Assembly (NCBI RefSeq): GCF_026016445.1
Contig: NZ_CP096147.1
Span: 1,400,501-1,464,500, forward strand
Direction of reading: 5' to 3'
DNA: 64,000 nucleotides
Source of the DNA: Cognatishimia activa
GTDB lineage: Bacteria; Pseudomonadota; Alphaproteobacteria; Rhodobacterales; Rhodobacteraceae
In this document: positions 17,127 through 26,040 of the stretch, one piece after another
Position numbering within the stretch: the stretch's first letter is position 1
Layout: the number at the start of each line of letters is the position of its first letter
Notes under the pieces: model-generated
Databases searched by the model: none
Seen by the model: the letters and a program-made list of their open reading frames with translations, nothing else
What the model was told of the DNA's origin: nothing
Position numbers and translations under genes: made by a program

Positions 17127-18092
17127 CTAGGCCTTCTTAGGCCACAGCGCCTTCCACACCGGGGCAATCACCTTTGAGGCAAGAGGAATAAGCAAAAAAC
17201 CAAGCGCCAACCCAAAGACGCCGTCCATGGTTGCCTTGCTCAACCACTCCACAAAGCCCTCCCAGGCTTCCGGGACTGAATGACCCGCCGCATAGGCCCA
17301 GTCGTGGATGTGATGGCCAAGCCAGCTAAAGCCAAGTTCCTCAAGCCCGTGAACGATAATCGACCCGCCGACCCATAACATGGCCGCGGTGCCAACAATC
17401 GTCAGGAGAGTCATGAACTTCGGCATGGTTTTCACAATCCCACGACCAAAGGCGCGAATTGCTCCAACAGCGCTGTTGCGCGCCATCCAGAGGCCGACGT
17501 CATCTGCCTTCACAATCAGCGCAACGGAGCCGTAAACGGCGACCGTAATCCCTATGCCCACCATCGCCAAAGTCGCTGCTTCCATCCAGAAATTGCTTTC
17601 TGGGATTGCGGCGAGTGAGATGGTCATAATCTCAGCAGAGAGAATAAAATCTGTCTTGATCGCCCCGGCGACCTTCTGCTCCTCCAGATGCGCAGGATCA
17701 CCGGGCGCGTCTTCTGGAAAAACATGGTGCTCATCATGAGGCACCAGCAGGTGATAAATCTTCTCTGCCCCCTCAAAGCAAAGATACGCCCCGCCCAACA
17801 TCAACAAAGGCGCGATCAGCCAAGGGGCGGAATTCGCCAACAAAAGGCCAATAGGCAAAAGGATCAGGATTTTGCTTTTGAAAGACCCTTTGGCGATCTT
17901 CCAGATGATCGGCAATTCTCTTTTGGCTTCAAAGCCATGCACGTATTTTGGCGTCACGGCAGCATCGTCAATCACAGCGCCTGCTGCTTTGGCCCCCGCC
18001 TTAGCCGCATTTGCCGCCACATCGTCAATCGACGTCGCTGCGATTTTTGCAATACCTGCCACGTCATCCAGCAGCGCCAGCAAACCACTCAT
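17127..18092 (-). CDS. DUF808 family inner-membrane protein (YedI-like)
   Basis: A 321-residue membrane protein. The N terminus MSGLLALLDDVAGIAKIAA and the following AANAAKAGAKAAGAVIDDAAVTP segment are the DUF808 signature. Several hydrophobic helices follow (for example LILLPIGLLLANSAPWLIAP and LALGFLLIPLASKVI). The start ATG has GAGGGA upstream. Molecular function is unknown for the family. Confidence 0.92.
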   Translation of the reverse strand: MSGLLALLDDVAGIAKIAATSIDDVAANAAKAGAKAAGAVIDDAAVTPKYVHGFEAKRELPIIWKIAKGSFKSKILILLPIGLLLANSAPWLIAPLLMLGGAYLCFEGAEKIYHLLVPHDEHHVFPEDAPGDPAHLEEQKVAGAIKTDFILSAEIMTISLAAIPESNFWMEAATLAMVGIGITVAVYGSVALIVKADDVGLWMARNSAVGAIRAFGRGIVKTMPKFMTLLTIVGTAAMLWVGGSIIVHGLEELGFSWLGHHIHDWAYAAGHSVPEAWEGFVEWLSKATMDGVFGLALGFLLIPLASKVIAPVWKALWPKKA

Positions 18093-18165
18093 ACCATATC
18101 CCTCAAGTGCCATTCCCGCACCGCGGGACACGCACAAAGATAACGGTCAATGTTGGAATTCCAAG

Positions 18166-18182
18166 GCCTGTCTTCGACAGGC
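18166..18182. other. Hairpin downstream of coaD
   Basis: GCCTGTC-TTC-GACAGGC forms a perfect 7-bp stem just after the coaD stop. A 12-bp palindrome TTGGAATTCCAA (18153-18164) follows. No T-run is present, so termination here would be weak. Confidence 0.45.
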
Positions 18183-18194
18183 GCGTAGGCGACG

Positions 18195-18686
18195 TTATCC
18201 GAGGCGATCTTTCAGCGCTTTGTTTACGTCAGGAGTTACAAATTTGCTGACATCTCCGCCCAGGCGCGCAATTTCTTTGACCAGCTTGCTGGCAATCGCC
18301 TGATGCTGCAGATCGGCCATCAGGAAGACAGTTTCAATGGATGAATCCAGTGCTCGGTTCATGCCAACCATTTGATATTCATACTCAAAGTCAGTCACGG
18401 CACGTAGGCCCCGCACGATGGTCTGCGCGCCCACTTCTTTGGCACAATCAATCAGCAGGTTCTCAAACGGGTGCGCAACGATTTCGACGCCGGTTTCTTT
18501 GGAGAGCTTGCCACATTCCGCTTCGATCATGGCCACGCGCTCCTCGAGCGAGAACATCGGCCCCTTGTCCCGATTGATCGCAACGCCAATGACCAGACGG
18601 TCCACCAACACAGTCGCACGACGAATTATGTCGATATGACCCAGAGTGATCGGGTCAAATGTTCCGGGATAAAGGCCGATGCGCAT
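18195..18686 (-). CDS. coaD: Phosphopantetheine adenylyltransferase
   Basis: A 163-residue enzyme of coenzyme A synthesis that adenylates 4'-phosphopantetheine. The nucleotidyltransferase motif GTFDPITLGH (H17) and the KLVKEIARLGGDV C-terminal region are typical of alphaproteobacterial CoaD. Length is normal. Confidence 0.96.
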   Translation of the reverse strand: MRIGLYPGTFDPITLGHIDIIRRATVLVDRLVIGVAINRDKGPMFSLEERVAMIEAECGKLSKETGVEIVAHPFENLLIDCAKEVGAQTIVRGLRAVTDFEYEYQMVGMNRALDSSIETVFLMADLQHQAIASKLVKEIARLGGDVSKFVTPDVNKALKDRLG

Positions 18687-18788
18687 TCAATTTCTCCAGC
18701 TTTCTGTCCTGGTAAGGTGATGGCACGCAACAATATTGCCTGCCAAATTGCAAGAGATCATCTGTCGCATCAGTGAAACTACGGGACG

Positions 18789-19223
18789 TCAGTACCCCAT
18801 GATCATGCCTTCAAGAGCATCTTTTTCCATTGCCAGCTCAGACAAGCGCGCTTTTACGACGTCGCCCAAAGTGATGATGCCAACAAGCTTCCCATTCTGC
18901 AGCACTGGCATATGACGAAAACGTCCTTCGGTCATTTTCGCAAGAATACTGACCGCATCGTCGTTCAGACCACAGGTGACCAAATCTTTGGTCATCATGT
19001 CATCGACCTGGTCGCTCATACAGGATGGACCCCGATTGCCGATTTCACGGACGATATCACGTTCTGAAAGAATACCATCTGCCGTTTCGCCATCTGCAGA
19101 GACTATCACTGTACCAATGCGCCGATCCGCGAGGATTTTGGCGGCATCTTGCACCAATGACCCTGGTTTTACCGAAACGACTTCGGCGTCACCTTTCTCT
19201 TTCAGAATTTGCTGCACCAGCAT
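18789..19223 (-). CDS. CBS domain pair protein
   Basis: A 144-residue protein made of two CBS motifs: DAAKILADRRIGTVIVSADG...GILSERDIVR and DDAVSILAKMTEGRFRHMPVLQNGKLVGIITLGDVVK. Such stand-alone pairs bind adenine nucleotides and act as energy sensors, but the partner is unknown. The chosen ATG has GGAGGTG at ideal spacing; the frame stays open for 23 more codons upstream without a better start. Confidence 0.9.
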   Translation of the reverse strand: MLVQQILKEKGDAEVVSVKPGSLVQDAAKILADRRIGTVIVSADGETADGILSERDIVREIGNRGPSCMSDQVDDMMTKDLVTCGLNDDAVSILAKMTEGRFRHMPVLQNGKLVGIITLGDVVKARLSELAMEKDALEGMIMGY

Positions 19224-19298
19224 CTGCGTCCACCTCCGAACAAATCTTTCGTTTTCAATAGCGTCGTTGCAATAAATGAAAAAGTCAAGCAAATGCCC

Positions 19299-20195
19299 CT
19301 AGGTAAGCGCCTCTAATCGTGCAACCTCCCTCCGCAGCCCTTCTGTCAGCGCACTCGCTATGCGATTATGGCGTTCCAGCCTCTTATCGTCTTCGTGGCG
19401 CAGTAGATAAAAGGCACGTTTCAGCGAAAACTGGTCGGGTAGAACTTTGCGCACGCCAGGTAAGGCCGGCAACGAAAAGTCGTGCACAATCCCAACCCCT
19501 GCCCCCTGCCTGATCCAATTGGCCTGCACAGAAACCGAGTTTGACGACAGGTCCGGCGCCGCGATGCCGATTTCCCCCAGATAGTCGACTTCTTTGGAAT
19601 AGATCATATCCATGATGTAACCAACGATCCGGTGCTCCTTCAGCATGGCCACCTCCCTGATCGATGGATGGCGTTCCAAATAGGCCTCGGCGGCGGCAAG
19701 GCTGAGTTTGTAATCAGTGATCTTTTGCACCATCAAACGCCCCGTGTCTGGGCGGCTCACGGTGATTGCAAAATCTGCTTCGCGCTTGGACAGGCTAAAC
19801 AGACGCGGCAAAGCCACGATTTGGATTTCCAAATCTGGATTGTTGCGGGAAATCTCTGCACAAACCTGTGGCAGCAGGTAGTTGGCCGCCCCATCCGGCG
19901 CACCAATTCGGATCTGACCACTCAGCCCGCCCTCCTGCCCGCTCATGGCCTCATCGGCCATTTGCATGGATTGTTCAGCTTTCTGAGCGTGTTCCAGCAG
20001 GCGTTCCCCCATATCGGTTAAGGCATATCCTGTCGGAGACTTCACAAAGAGCGGCGCGTCATAGCTGGTTTCCAACCGCGCGATCCGACGCCCAACCGTC
20101 GCCGGGTCCATTCGCAGACGCTTACCCGCTCGCGACAGGCTTTCATCACGCGCGACCGCCAGAAACACACGTACATCATCCCAAAGAGGTTGCAT
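19299..20195 (-). CDS. LysR family regulator divergent from mmsA
   Basis: A 298-residue regulator with an N-terminal helix-turn-helix (SLSRAGKRLRMDPATVGRRIARLE) and a substrate-binding-like effector domain. The start ATG has AAAGGTG upstream. It is divergent from mmsA across about 100 bp, and a TTTGCA-N4-TGCAAA palindrome overlaps its own ribosome-site region. This suggests autoregulation and control of mmsA, presumably in response to a valine catabolite; the effector is inferred only. Confidence 0.92.
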   Translation of the reverse strand: MQPLWDDVRVFLAVARDESLSRAGKRLRMDPATVGRRIARLETSYDAPLFVKSPTGYALTDMGERLLEHAQKAEQSMQMADEAMSGQEGGLSGQIRIGAPDGAANYLLPQVCAEISRNNPDLEIQIVALPRLFSLSKREADFAITVSRPDTGRLMVQKITDYKLSLAAAEAYLERHPSIREVAMLKEHRIVGYIMDMIYSKEVDYLGEIGIAAPDLSSNSVSVQANWIRQGAGVGIVHDFSLPALPGVRKVLPDQFSLKRAFYLLRHEDDKRLERHNRIASALTEGLRREVARLEALT

Positions 20196-20203
20196 CACAC
20201 ACC

Positions 20204-20219
20204 TTTGCATTTTTGCAAA
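20204..20219. promoter_or_regulatory. Candidate LysR-type operator between the regulator and mmsA
   Basis: TTTGCA-TTTT-TGCAAA is a perfect 6-bp inverted repeat of T-N11-A type, the usual LysR-box architecture. It lies 8 bp upstream of the regulator start and 79 bp upstream of the mmsA start. Confidence 0.5.
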
Positions 20220-20297
20220 ATCAATTTGAGATACTGCGCCTTCTACGAAAGAAATTGCAAGACTAAACTGCGGGCAACATTATCCATGGAGATTCTC

Positions 20298-21797
20298 ATG
20301 CAAGAGCTCACTCACCTGATCAACGGCGAAAAAGTTGCTGGCACGTCTGGTCGTTTCGCAGAAGCACGCAACCCTGCAACAGGTGAGGTCATCACCAAAG
20401 TGCCTTTGGCCACCAAAGACGAGCTGGATGCAGCCGTGGCAAAGGCGGCGGAAGCCCAAAAGGAATGGGCGAAAGTAAACCCTCAGAAACGCGCGCGCGT
20501 TTTCATGAAGTTTGGCGCTCTGATCAATGAATACATGGATGAGCTCGCCGAAATTCTTTCCAAAGAACACGGCAAGACAATCCCTGATGCCAAAGGCGAC
20601 ATTCAGCGTGGTCTGGAAGTGGTCGAGGTCTGCATGGGTGCCCCTGCCATGATGAAGGGCGAATTCACTGGCGATGCAGGTCCGGGCATTGATCTCTACT
20701 CCATCCGTCAGCCTCTGGGTGTTGTGGCGGGTATCACGCCGTTCAACTTTCCTGCGATGATCCCTCTGTGGAAGATGTCCCCAGCGATTGCTTGCGGCAA
20801 CGCGATCATCCTGAAGCCATCTGAGCGCACACCAAACACGGCAAACCGTCTCGCAGAGATTTTCAAGGAAGCTGGTCTTCCAGATGGCGTGCTACAGGTT
20901 GTGCATGGCGACAAAGAATGTGTCGACGCGATCCTGGATAACGAGACCATTCAGGCGGTTGGCTTTGTTGGTTCGACCCCAATTGCGCAATACATCTATG
21001 GCCGCGCGGCGACCAACGGCAAACGTGCCCAGTGTTTTGGTGGTGCGAAAAACCACATGATCATCATGCCAGACGCCGACATCGAAAAAGCCGCAGACGC
21101 TCTGGTTGGTGCAGGCTTTGGTGCGGCAGGTGAACGCTGTATGGCAATTTCCGTGGCCGTGCCGGTTGGCAAAGAAACGGCTGACAGGCTGATCGACAAG
21201 ATGCTGCCAAAAATCGAAGCGCTGAAGGTCGCGCCATACACCGGCGGAGACGACGTCGACTTTGGCCCGGTCATCACTGCACAATCCAAAGATCGCATCG
21301 AAGGTCTGATCTCTTCTGGTGTCGAGCAAGGCGCAAAAATTCTGACCGACGGCCGTGGCCTGTCAATCCAGGGTTATGAAGATGGCTATTTCGTTGGCCC
21401 GACCCTATTTGACGACGTGACCCCAGACATGGACATCTACAAAGAAGAAATCTTTGGCCCGGTTCTGTCTGTTGTGCGTGAAGACAACTACGAAGATGCG
21501 CTGAAACTGGTGGTCGAAAACGACTATGGCAATGGCACGGCGATTTATACAGCAGATGGCGATGTGGCCCGTGATTTTGTAAACCGCGTGAACGTTGGCA
21601 TGGTGGGCGTGAACTTCCCGATCCCAGTGCCCCTGTCCTACTATTCCTTCGGTGGCTGGAAGAAATCAGGCTTTGGCGATCTGGACCAATACGGGCCAGA
21701 TGCCTTCAAGTTCTATACCAAGACCAAAAAAGTCTCTTCCCGCTGGTTCTCTGGCATCAAAGATGGCGTTGCTTTGAACTTCAAAGCGATGGATTGA
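20298..21797 (+). CDS. mmsA: CoA-acylating methylmalonate-semialdehyde dehydrogenase
   Basis: A 499-residue aldehyde dehydrogenase that oxidises methylmalonate semialdehyde to propionyl-CoA in valine catabolism (and malonate semialdehyde from beta-alanine or inositol routes). The catalytic Cys281 lies in GAAGERCMAIS, and GVVAGITPFNFPAMIPLWK is typical of the family. I choose the ATG preceded by GGAGA at 6 bases over the ATG four codons earlier; the resulting length matches the family. It is followed by a terminator, so it is separate from the isobutyryl-CoA genes downstream. Confidence 0.95.
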   Translation: MQELTHLINGEKVAGTSGRFAEARNPATGEVITKVPLATKDELDAAVAKAAEAQKEWAKVNPQKRARVFMKFGALINEYMDELAEILSKEHGKTIPDAKGDIQRGLEVVEVCMGAPAMMKGEFTGDAGPGIDLYSIRQPLGVVAGITPFNFPAMIPLWKMSPAIACGNAIILKPSERTPNTANRLAEIFKEAGLPDGVLQVVHGDKECVDAILDNETIQAVGFVGSTPIAQYIYGRAATNGKRAQCFGGAKNHMIIMPDADIEKAADALVGAGFGAAGERCMAISVAVPVGKETADRLIDKMLPKIEALKVAPYTGGDDVDFGPVITAQSKDRIEGLISSGVEQGAKILTDGRGLSIQGYEDGYFVGPTLFDDVTPDMDIYKEEIFGPVLSVVREDNYEDALKLVVENDYGNGTAIYTADGDVARDFVNRVNVGMVGVNFPIPVPLSYYSFGGWKKSGFGDLDQYGPDAFKFYTKTKKVSSRWFSGIKDGVALNFKAMD

Positions 21798-21820
21798 TCC
21801 AACCAATGTATGAATTTGAA

Positions 21821-21846
21821 AGGTCCGCCACTGAGCGGGCCTTTTT
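21821..21846 (+). terminator. mmsA terminator
   Basis: AGGTCCGC / GCGGGCCT hairpin (one G-U pair) followed by TTTTT, 23 bp after the mmsA stop. Confidence 0.85.
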
Positions 21847-21985
21847 GCCATATCGGCAACAGTCAATTTCCCGCATAGGTTGTAATTTCACTTCACAACC
21901 TGTGGATAACGTGGTTAGAATATATTAAGCCTCTGAATAGCATACTGAATTCGGAACAACGACTGCGTGTATTGAGACAATCCTT

Positions 21986-22429
21986 ATGCCAACTTCAACC
22001 TGTGCAATCCCCGAAGCCAACCTACTGTTCGCGCGATGTTACGGGCACATTGCCCCTGAAGATGTGATTGGATGGGATATTGAAACCAAAATCGCGTCCT
22101 CAGAAGACGGTCAGCTCAATGCATTGGTAGATCTATCGGACATCACAGGCACCGATATGACATTTGATGACATCAATACGATCCATGGAAAACTGGTGCG
22201 TCATTACCAACCGAGGAATCAGAAGCTGCTTTTGATCCTCTATGCACCAGATGACCTGGCCTTTGGCATGACACGTATCATGCAGTCGTTGTCAGGCATG
22301 ACCGATCATATTGACGTTCAAATCTTCCGAGAAAGCGAAAGTTTGGCTGAGTATTTGCCAGCACTAAACCAGAGCTTGCAAGATCTGCGCAGTAAGGCTC
22401 TGGAGCAGGGTTCACGCTGTTCGGCCTAA
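21986..22429 (+). CDS. Hypothetical protein, possibly STAS/SpoIIAA-like
   Basis: A 147-residue cytoplasmic protein I do not recognise. Alternating strands and helices (NLLFARCYGHIAPEDV, LNALVDLSDITG, KLLLILYAPDDLAFGM) are reminiscent of the SpoIIAA-like STAS fold, but no diagnostic motif is visible. The ribosome site is weak. It lies alone between mmsA and the ligase gene, with gaps of over 100 bp on both sides. Confidence 0.7.
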   Translation: MPTSTCAIPEANLLFARCYGHIAPEDVIGWDIETKIASSEDGQLNALVDLSDITGTDMTFDDINTIHGKLVRHYQPRNQKLLLILYAPDDLAFGMTRIMQSLSGMTDHIDVQIFRESESLAEYLPALNQSLQDLRSKALEQGSRCSA

Positions 22430-22542
22430 AATTTGCACTCCGCAATTTAGGAACAAATCGGACCTACTTGCTTGCACCTCCCTGCCATCCCTGACTTACT
22501 GGTCAAAAATAAGATCAATAAGACGCGGACAGTGGAGGATTT

Positions 22543-23676
22543 ATGCCCGTTAAAGCCCCTGATTTCACCATAGGTGTTGAAGAAGAATACCTGTTGGTCG
22601 ACAAAGATTCCTTTGATTTGGCCCCTGCCCCAGCAGCATTGATGGAAGAATGCCAAGCAGAGTTGCAAGGCCAGGTCAGCCCGGAATTTCTTGATTGTCA
22701 GATTGAAATCGGAACCACGGTTTGCCAGACGGTTGGTGACGCGCGCGAGGACTTGAAACGCCTGCGCAGCACCGTCGCACGCGTTGCAGCCAAGCATAAC
22801 CTTGCTCCGATCGCCAGTTCTTGCCACCCGTTCAGTGATTGGCGTCGGCAACGCCACACAGACAAAGACCGTTACAATCAACTGTCCAACACGCTGGGGG
22901 GCGTGGCGCGTCGGATGTTGATTTGCGGCATGCACGTACATGTTGGCATCGAAAGCCGCGAAATGCGCATCGATATCATGAACCAGCTAAGTTATTTCCT
23001 GCCGCACCTACTGGCCCTTTCCGGGTCTTCCCCATTCTGGCAAGGCGATGACACCGGGCTTTCTTGCTATCGATTGACGGTATTTGACAACCTGCCACGC
23101 ACTGGACTGCCGCAAGTGATGGACAGTTGGGGGCAATGGGAACGGTCTGTTGAAGCCCTGCGCATGTTGGGTGTGATCGAAGACAGCTCGAAAATCTGGT
23201 GGGATCTTCGACCCTCAAGCAAATTCCCCACGCTTGAAACACGCATTTGCGATGTCTCCCCCAGGTTGGAAACAACGCTTTCGCTCGCGGCCCTCAATCA
23301 GGCATTGGCGCGCATGCTTTATCGTCTGCAGACCCAAAACCAGCGCTGGCGCCTCTATGACAGTTTCCTGATCAAAGAAAACCGTTGGCGCGCGCAACGC
23401 TATGGCACAACAGAAGGATTGATCGACTTTGGCCGCCGCGAAATTACCCCTTTGGCGGATCTTATCCGCGAGTTGCAAGAATTGGTCGCAGAAGATTCAG
23501 AGCTGTTTGAAAGCAAGGCTGAAATTGAAAACGCGATCAAGATCGCTGAAAACGGAAACGCAGCCCAAGATCAACGCAAGGTTTTACAGGCATCGCTGGA
23601 TGCGGGGAAAGACCAGGAAGAGGCTATGCGCGATGTAGTGAAATTCCTGACGGAAGAGTTTCACGCCGACCTCTGA
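22543..23676 (+). CDS. Carboxylate-amine ligase, GCS2/YbdK family
   Basis: A 377-residue ATP-grasp-like glutamate-cysteine ligase type 2 family protein. The signature [13 protein letters not shown] begins at residue 8; HVHVGIES and [12 protein letters not shown] supply further conserved residues. Family members ligate amino acids or other amines to glutamate-like carboxylates; YbdK has only weak gamma-glutamylcysteine ligase activity. The start ATG has GGAGGA upstream. Its position inside a valine catabolic region is unexplained. Confidence 0.92.
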   Translation: MPVKAPDFTIGVEEEYLLVDKDSFDLAPAPAALMEECQAELQGQVSPEFLDCQIEIGTTVCQTVGDAREDLKRLRSTVARVAAKHNLAPIASSCHPFSDWRRQRHTDKDRYNQLSNTLGGVARRMLICGMHVHVGIESREMRIDIMNQLSYFLPHLLALSGSSPFWQGDDTGLSCYRLTVFDNLPRTGLPQVMDSWGQWERSVEALRMLGVIEDSSKIWWDLRPSSKFPTLETRICDVSPRLETTLSLAALNQALARMLYRLQTQNQRWRLYDSFLIKENRWRAQRYGTTEGLIDFGRREITPLADLIRELQELVAEDSELFESKAEIENAIKIAENGNAAQDQRKVLQASLDAGKDQEEAMRDVVKFLTEEFHADL

Positions 23677-23757
23677 TTAATGAGCCAAACCGGCCCATTT
23701 TCACGCCAAAATCGTCGCGTTCAGAAAAGGACGCAACGTCGCTAACCTATTTAAGTC

Positions 23758-23800
23758 CTGACACATTCTCGAAAGAAAGTTATTATAAGAACAACTGTTC
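23758..23800 (+). promoter_or_regulatory. Promoter with start-site palindrome for the isobutyryl-CoA operon
   Basis: CTGACA and TATTAT lie 17 bp apart (23758-23763, 23781-23786), a good sigma-70-type promoter. A palindrome GAACA-AC-TGTTC (23789-23800) sits where transcription should start, the expected place for a repressor operator. The first gene begins 34 bp later. Confidence 0.6.
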
Positions 23801-23834
23801 ATTTACGACTGGTAGACTTTCTGGGAGACGCCTC

Positions 23835-24974
23835 ATGGACTTCGCTCTGACCGAAGAACAAACGCTGATTTTCGACATGGCCAAGAGCTTTGGTGAAGAG
23901 CATATCGCGCCATTTGCTCAGCAATGGGAGCGCGACGGCACCATGCCAAAAGACCTTTGGCCAAAACTGGCAGAACTGGGTTTTGGTGGGCTCTATGTCT
24001 CTGAAGAATTTGGCGGGTCTGGCCTTTCACGCCTAGACGCAACTCTGGTCTTTGAAGCGCTCGCCATGGCCTGCCCTGCGGTGGGGTCTTTCCTGTCAAT
24101 CCACAACATGTGCGGCGGCATGATCGATAAATTTGGCTCTGAAGAGCTGAAGCAACGCGTTCTTCCGGGCCTCTGCTCGATGGAGAAGGTCTACTCATAC
24201 TGCCTGACGGAACCGGGCAGCGGATCAGACGCAGCAGCCTTGAAAACCCGCGCGGAGAAAACCAACGACGGCTATGTGCTCAATGGCACCAAGGCATTCA
24301 TTTCCGGAGGCTCTTATTCAGACGCCTATGTTGTTATGTGCCGGTCTGGAGAGGATGGCCCTAAAGGCATCTCCACCGTGATTGTTGATGATGGCACCGA
24401 TGGGCTTTCTTTTGGCGCGCTGGAACACAAGATGGGGTGGAAAGCGCAGCCCACCTCGCAGGTGCAATTTGACGATTGCAAAGTGCCGCTTGAGAACCTC
24501 GTTGGTGACGAAGGTCGCGGTTTCTCCTACGCCATGGCCGGCCTTGATGGCGGGCGCCTGAACATTTCTGCCGGCGCCCTGGGCGGTGCTCAGCAAGCCC
24601 TTGATCAGACAGTGCAATATATGTCCGAACGCAAGGCCTTTGGCCGTTCGATTGATCAATTCCAAGCCCTGCAATTCCGCCTCGCAGAATATGAAACTAA
24701 GTTACAAGCAGCGCGTATCTTCCTGCGTCAGGCGGCCTGGAAACTGGATAACAAAGATTTTGAGGCCACCAAGTTCTGCGCCATGGCCAAGCTGATGGTC
24801 ACCGATGTGGCCTTTGAAGTCGCCAATGGCTGTCTTCAACTACATGGTGGCTACGGTTACCTTGCAGACTACGGTGTCGAAAAAATCGTCCGCGATCTAC
24901 GCGTGCACCAGATTTTGGAAGGCACCAACGAGATCATGCGCCTGATCGTGGCGCGTCAGCTCATCGCTTCTTAA
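23835..24974 (+). CDS. Acyl-CoA dehydrogenase, probable isobutyryl-CoA dehydrogenase
   Basis: A 379-residue FAD flavoprotein. The catalytic base is Glu362 in HQILEGTNEIM; LTEPGSGSDAAALKTRA and LHGGYGYLADYGVEK are standard acyl-CoA dehydrogenase motifs. Substrate is inferred from context: the next genes encode the hydrolase and dehydrogenase that follow methacrylyl-CoA hydration, so oxidation of isobutyryl-CoA to methacrylyl-CoA is likely. GGGAGA precedes the ATG. Confidence 0.9.
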   Translation: MDFALTEEQTLIFDMAKSFGEEHIAPFAQQWERDGTMPKDLWPKLAELGFGGLYVSEEFGGSGLSRLDATLVFEALAMACPAVGSFLSIHNMCGGMIDKFGSEELKQRVLPGLCSMEKVYSYCLTEPGSGSDAAALKTRAEKTNDGYVLNGTKAFISGGSYSDAYVVMCRSGEDGPKGISTVIVDDGTDGLSFGALEHKMGWKAQPTSQVQFDDCKVPLENLVGDEGRGFSYAMAGLDGGRLNISAGALGGAQQALDQTVQYMSERKAFGRSIDQFQALQFRLAEYETKLQAARIFLRQAAWKLDNKDFEATKFCAMAKLMVTDVAFEVANGCLQLHGGYGYLADYGVEKIVRDLRVHQILEGTNEIMRLIVARQLIAS

Positions 24975-24996
24975 GCCACTCAGAAGGCACTCTAAA

Positions 24997-26037
24997 ATGA
25001 GCGATATCAATATTCGCAAGGTTGGAAAAACCGGCCGTATCACGTTCACCCGACCTAAGGCGTTAAATGCGCTGAGCTATCAGATGTGCCTCGCCGTCGA
25101 AGACGCGCTGGATGCCTGGGCAGACGATGACGACGTGAAAATGATTGTCATCGACGCGGAAGGTGATCGCGCCTTCTGTGCAGGTGGCGACATTGGCGAC
25201 CTATATGAAGCTGGCGTCAAAGCTGATTTCGCATATGGCCAGAAATTCTGGGCCGATGAATACCGCATGAATGCCAAGATGTTTGAATTCCCCAAACCTG
25301 TTGCTGCCTTCATGCAGGGCTTCACCATGGGGGGCGGCGTTGGCGTTGGTGGCCATGCGTCACATCGCGTTGTTGGGGACAGCAGCCAGATATCGATGCC
25401 TGAATGCGGAATCGGCTTGGTGCCGGATGTGGGCGGCAGCTACATCCTTGCCAATGCGCCGGGACAGACAGGTGTTTATCTCGGTCTGACCGCTGGTCGC
25501 ATGGACGCTGCAGATGCAATCCACGCCGGTTTCGCGGATTACTATATTCCGGAGGCCGACTGGCCAAAACTCATCGCCCATCTGGAAGAAAGCGGAGATT
25601 ATGCCCTGATTGATGCGGCAGCTCAAACGCCTGCAGAGAGCAGACTTGTCGCCAATCAGACACAGATCGACGCCCATTTTGCTGGTACTCGCCTCAGCGA
25701 TATCCTCACCTCGCTGCAACATGATGACAGCGAGTTTGCCGCGCAAACCCTGAAATCCATGTCGCGGAACTCTCCGCTCTCCATGGCCTGCACTGTGGTT
25801 CTGATCCAACGCAATCGCGCCTTTGACAGCATCCGCCCAGCCCTGCAGCAGGAATATCGCTTTACCTATCGTGCCGTAGAGCATGCTGATTTCATTGAAG
25901 GTATCCGCGCGGCCATCATCGACAAAGACCGCAATCCGCAGTGGGCTTACACTCTGGACGACCTTCCCTCGCTGAAGGTCACCGAGATGTTGATGCCGCT
26001 TGGCGATGCACAACTGACTTTTGAGAAGGGAGAGTAA
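24997..26037 (+). CDS. 3-hydroxyisobutyryl-CoA hydrolase
   Basis: A 346-residue crotonase-fold thioesterase. FCAGGDIGDLYEAG, GFTMGGGVGVGGHASHR and MPECGIGLVPDVGGSY are the HIBCH signatures; length is that of the hydrolase rather than of simple enoyl-CoA hydratases (about 260). It releases 3-hydroxyisobutyrate, the substrate of the next gene, in valine degradation. It lies 22 bp after the dehydrogenase gene. Confidence 0.93.
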   Translation: MSDINIRKVGKTGRITFTRPKALNALSYQMCLAVEDALDAWADDDDVKMIVIDAEGDRAFCAGGDIGDLYEAGVKADFAYGQKFWADEYRMNAKMFEFPKPVAAFMQGFTMGGGVGVGGHASHRVVGDSSQISMPECGIGLVPDVGGSYILANAPGQTGVYLGLTAGRMDAADAIHAGFADYYIPEADWPKLIAHLEESGDYALIDAAAQTPAESRLVANQTQIDAHFAGTRLSDILTSLQHDDSEFAAQTLKSMSRNSPLSMACTVVLIQRNRAFDSIRPALQQEYRFTYRAVEHADFIEGIRAAIIDKDRNPQWAYTLDDLPSLKVTEMLMPLGDAQLTFEKGE

Positions 26038-26040
26038 GCC

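Noticed and set aside
17066..17167. A longer N terminus for the small gene downstream of the DUF808 gene
   Set aside because: The extra codons translate the extragenic repeat and overlap the DUF808 3' end; composition looks non-coding.
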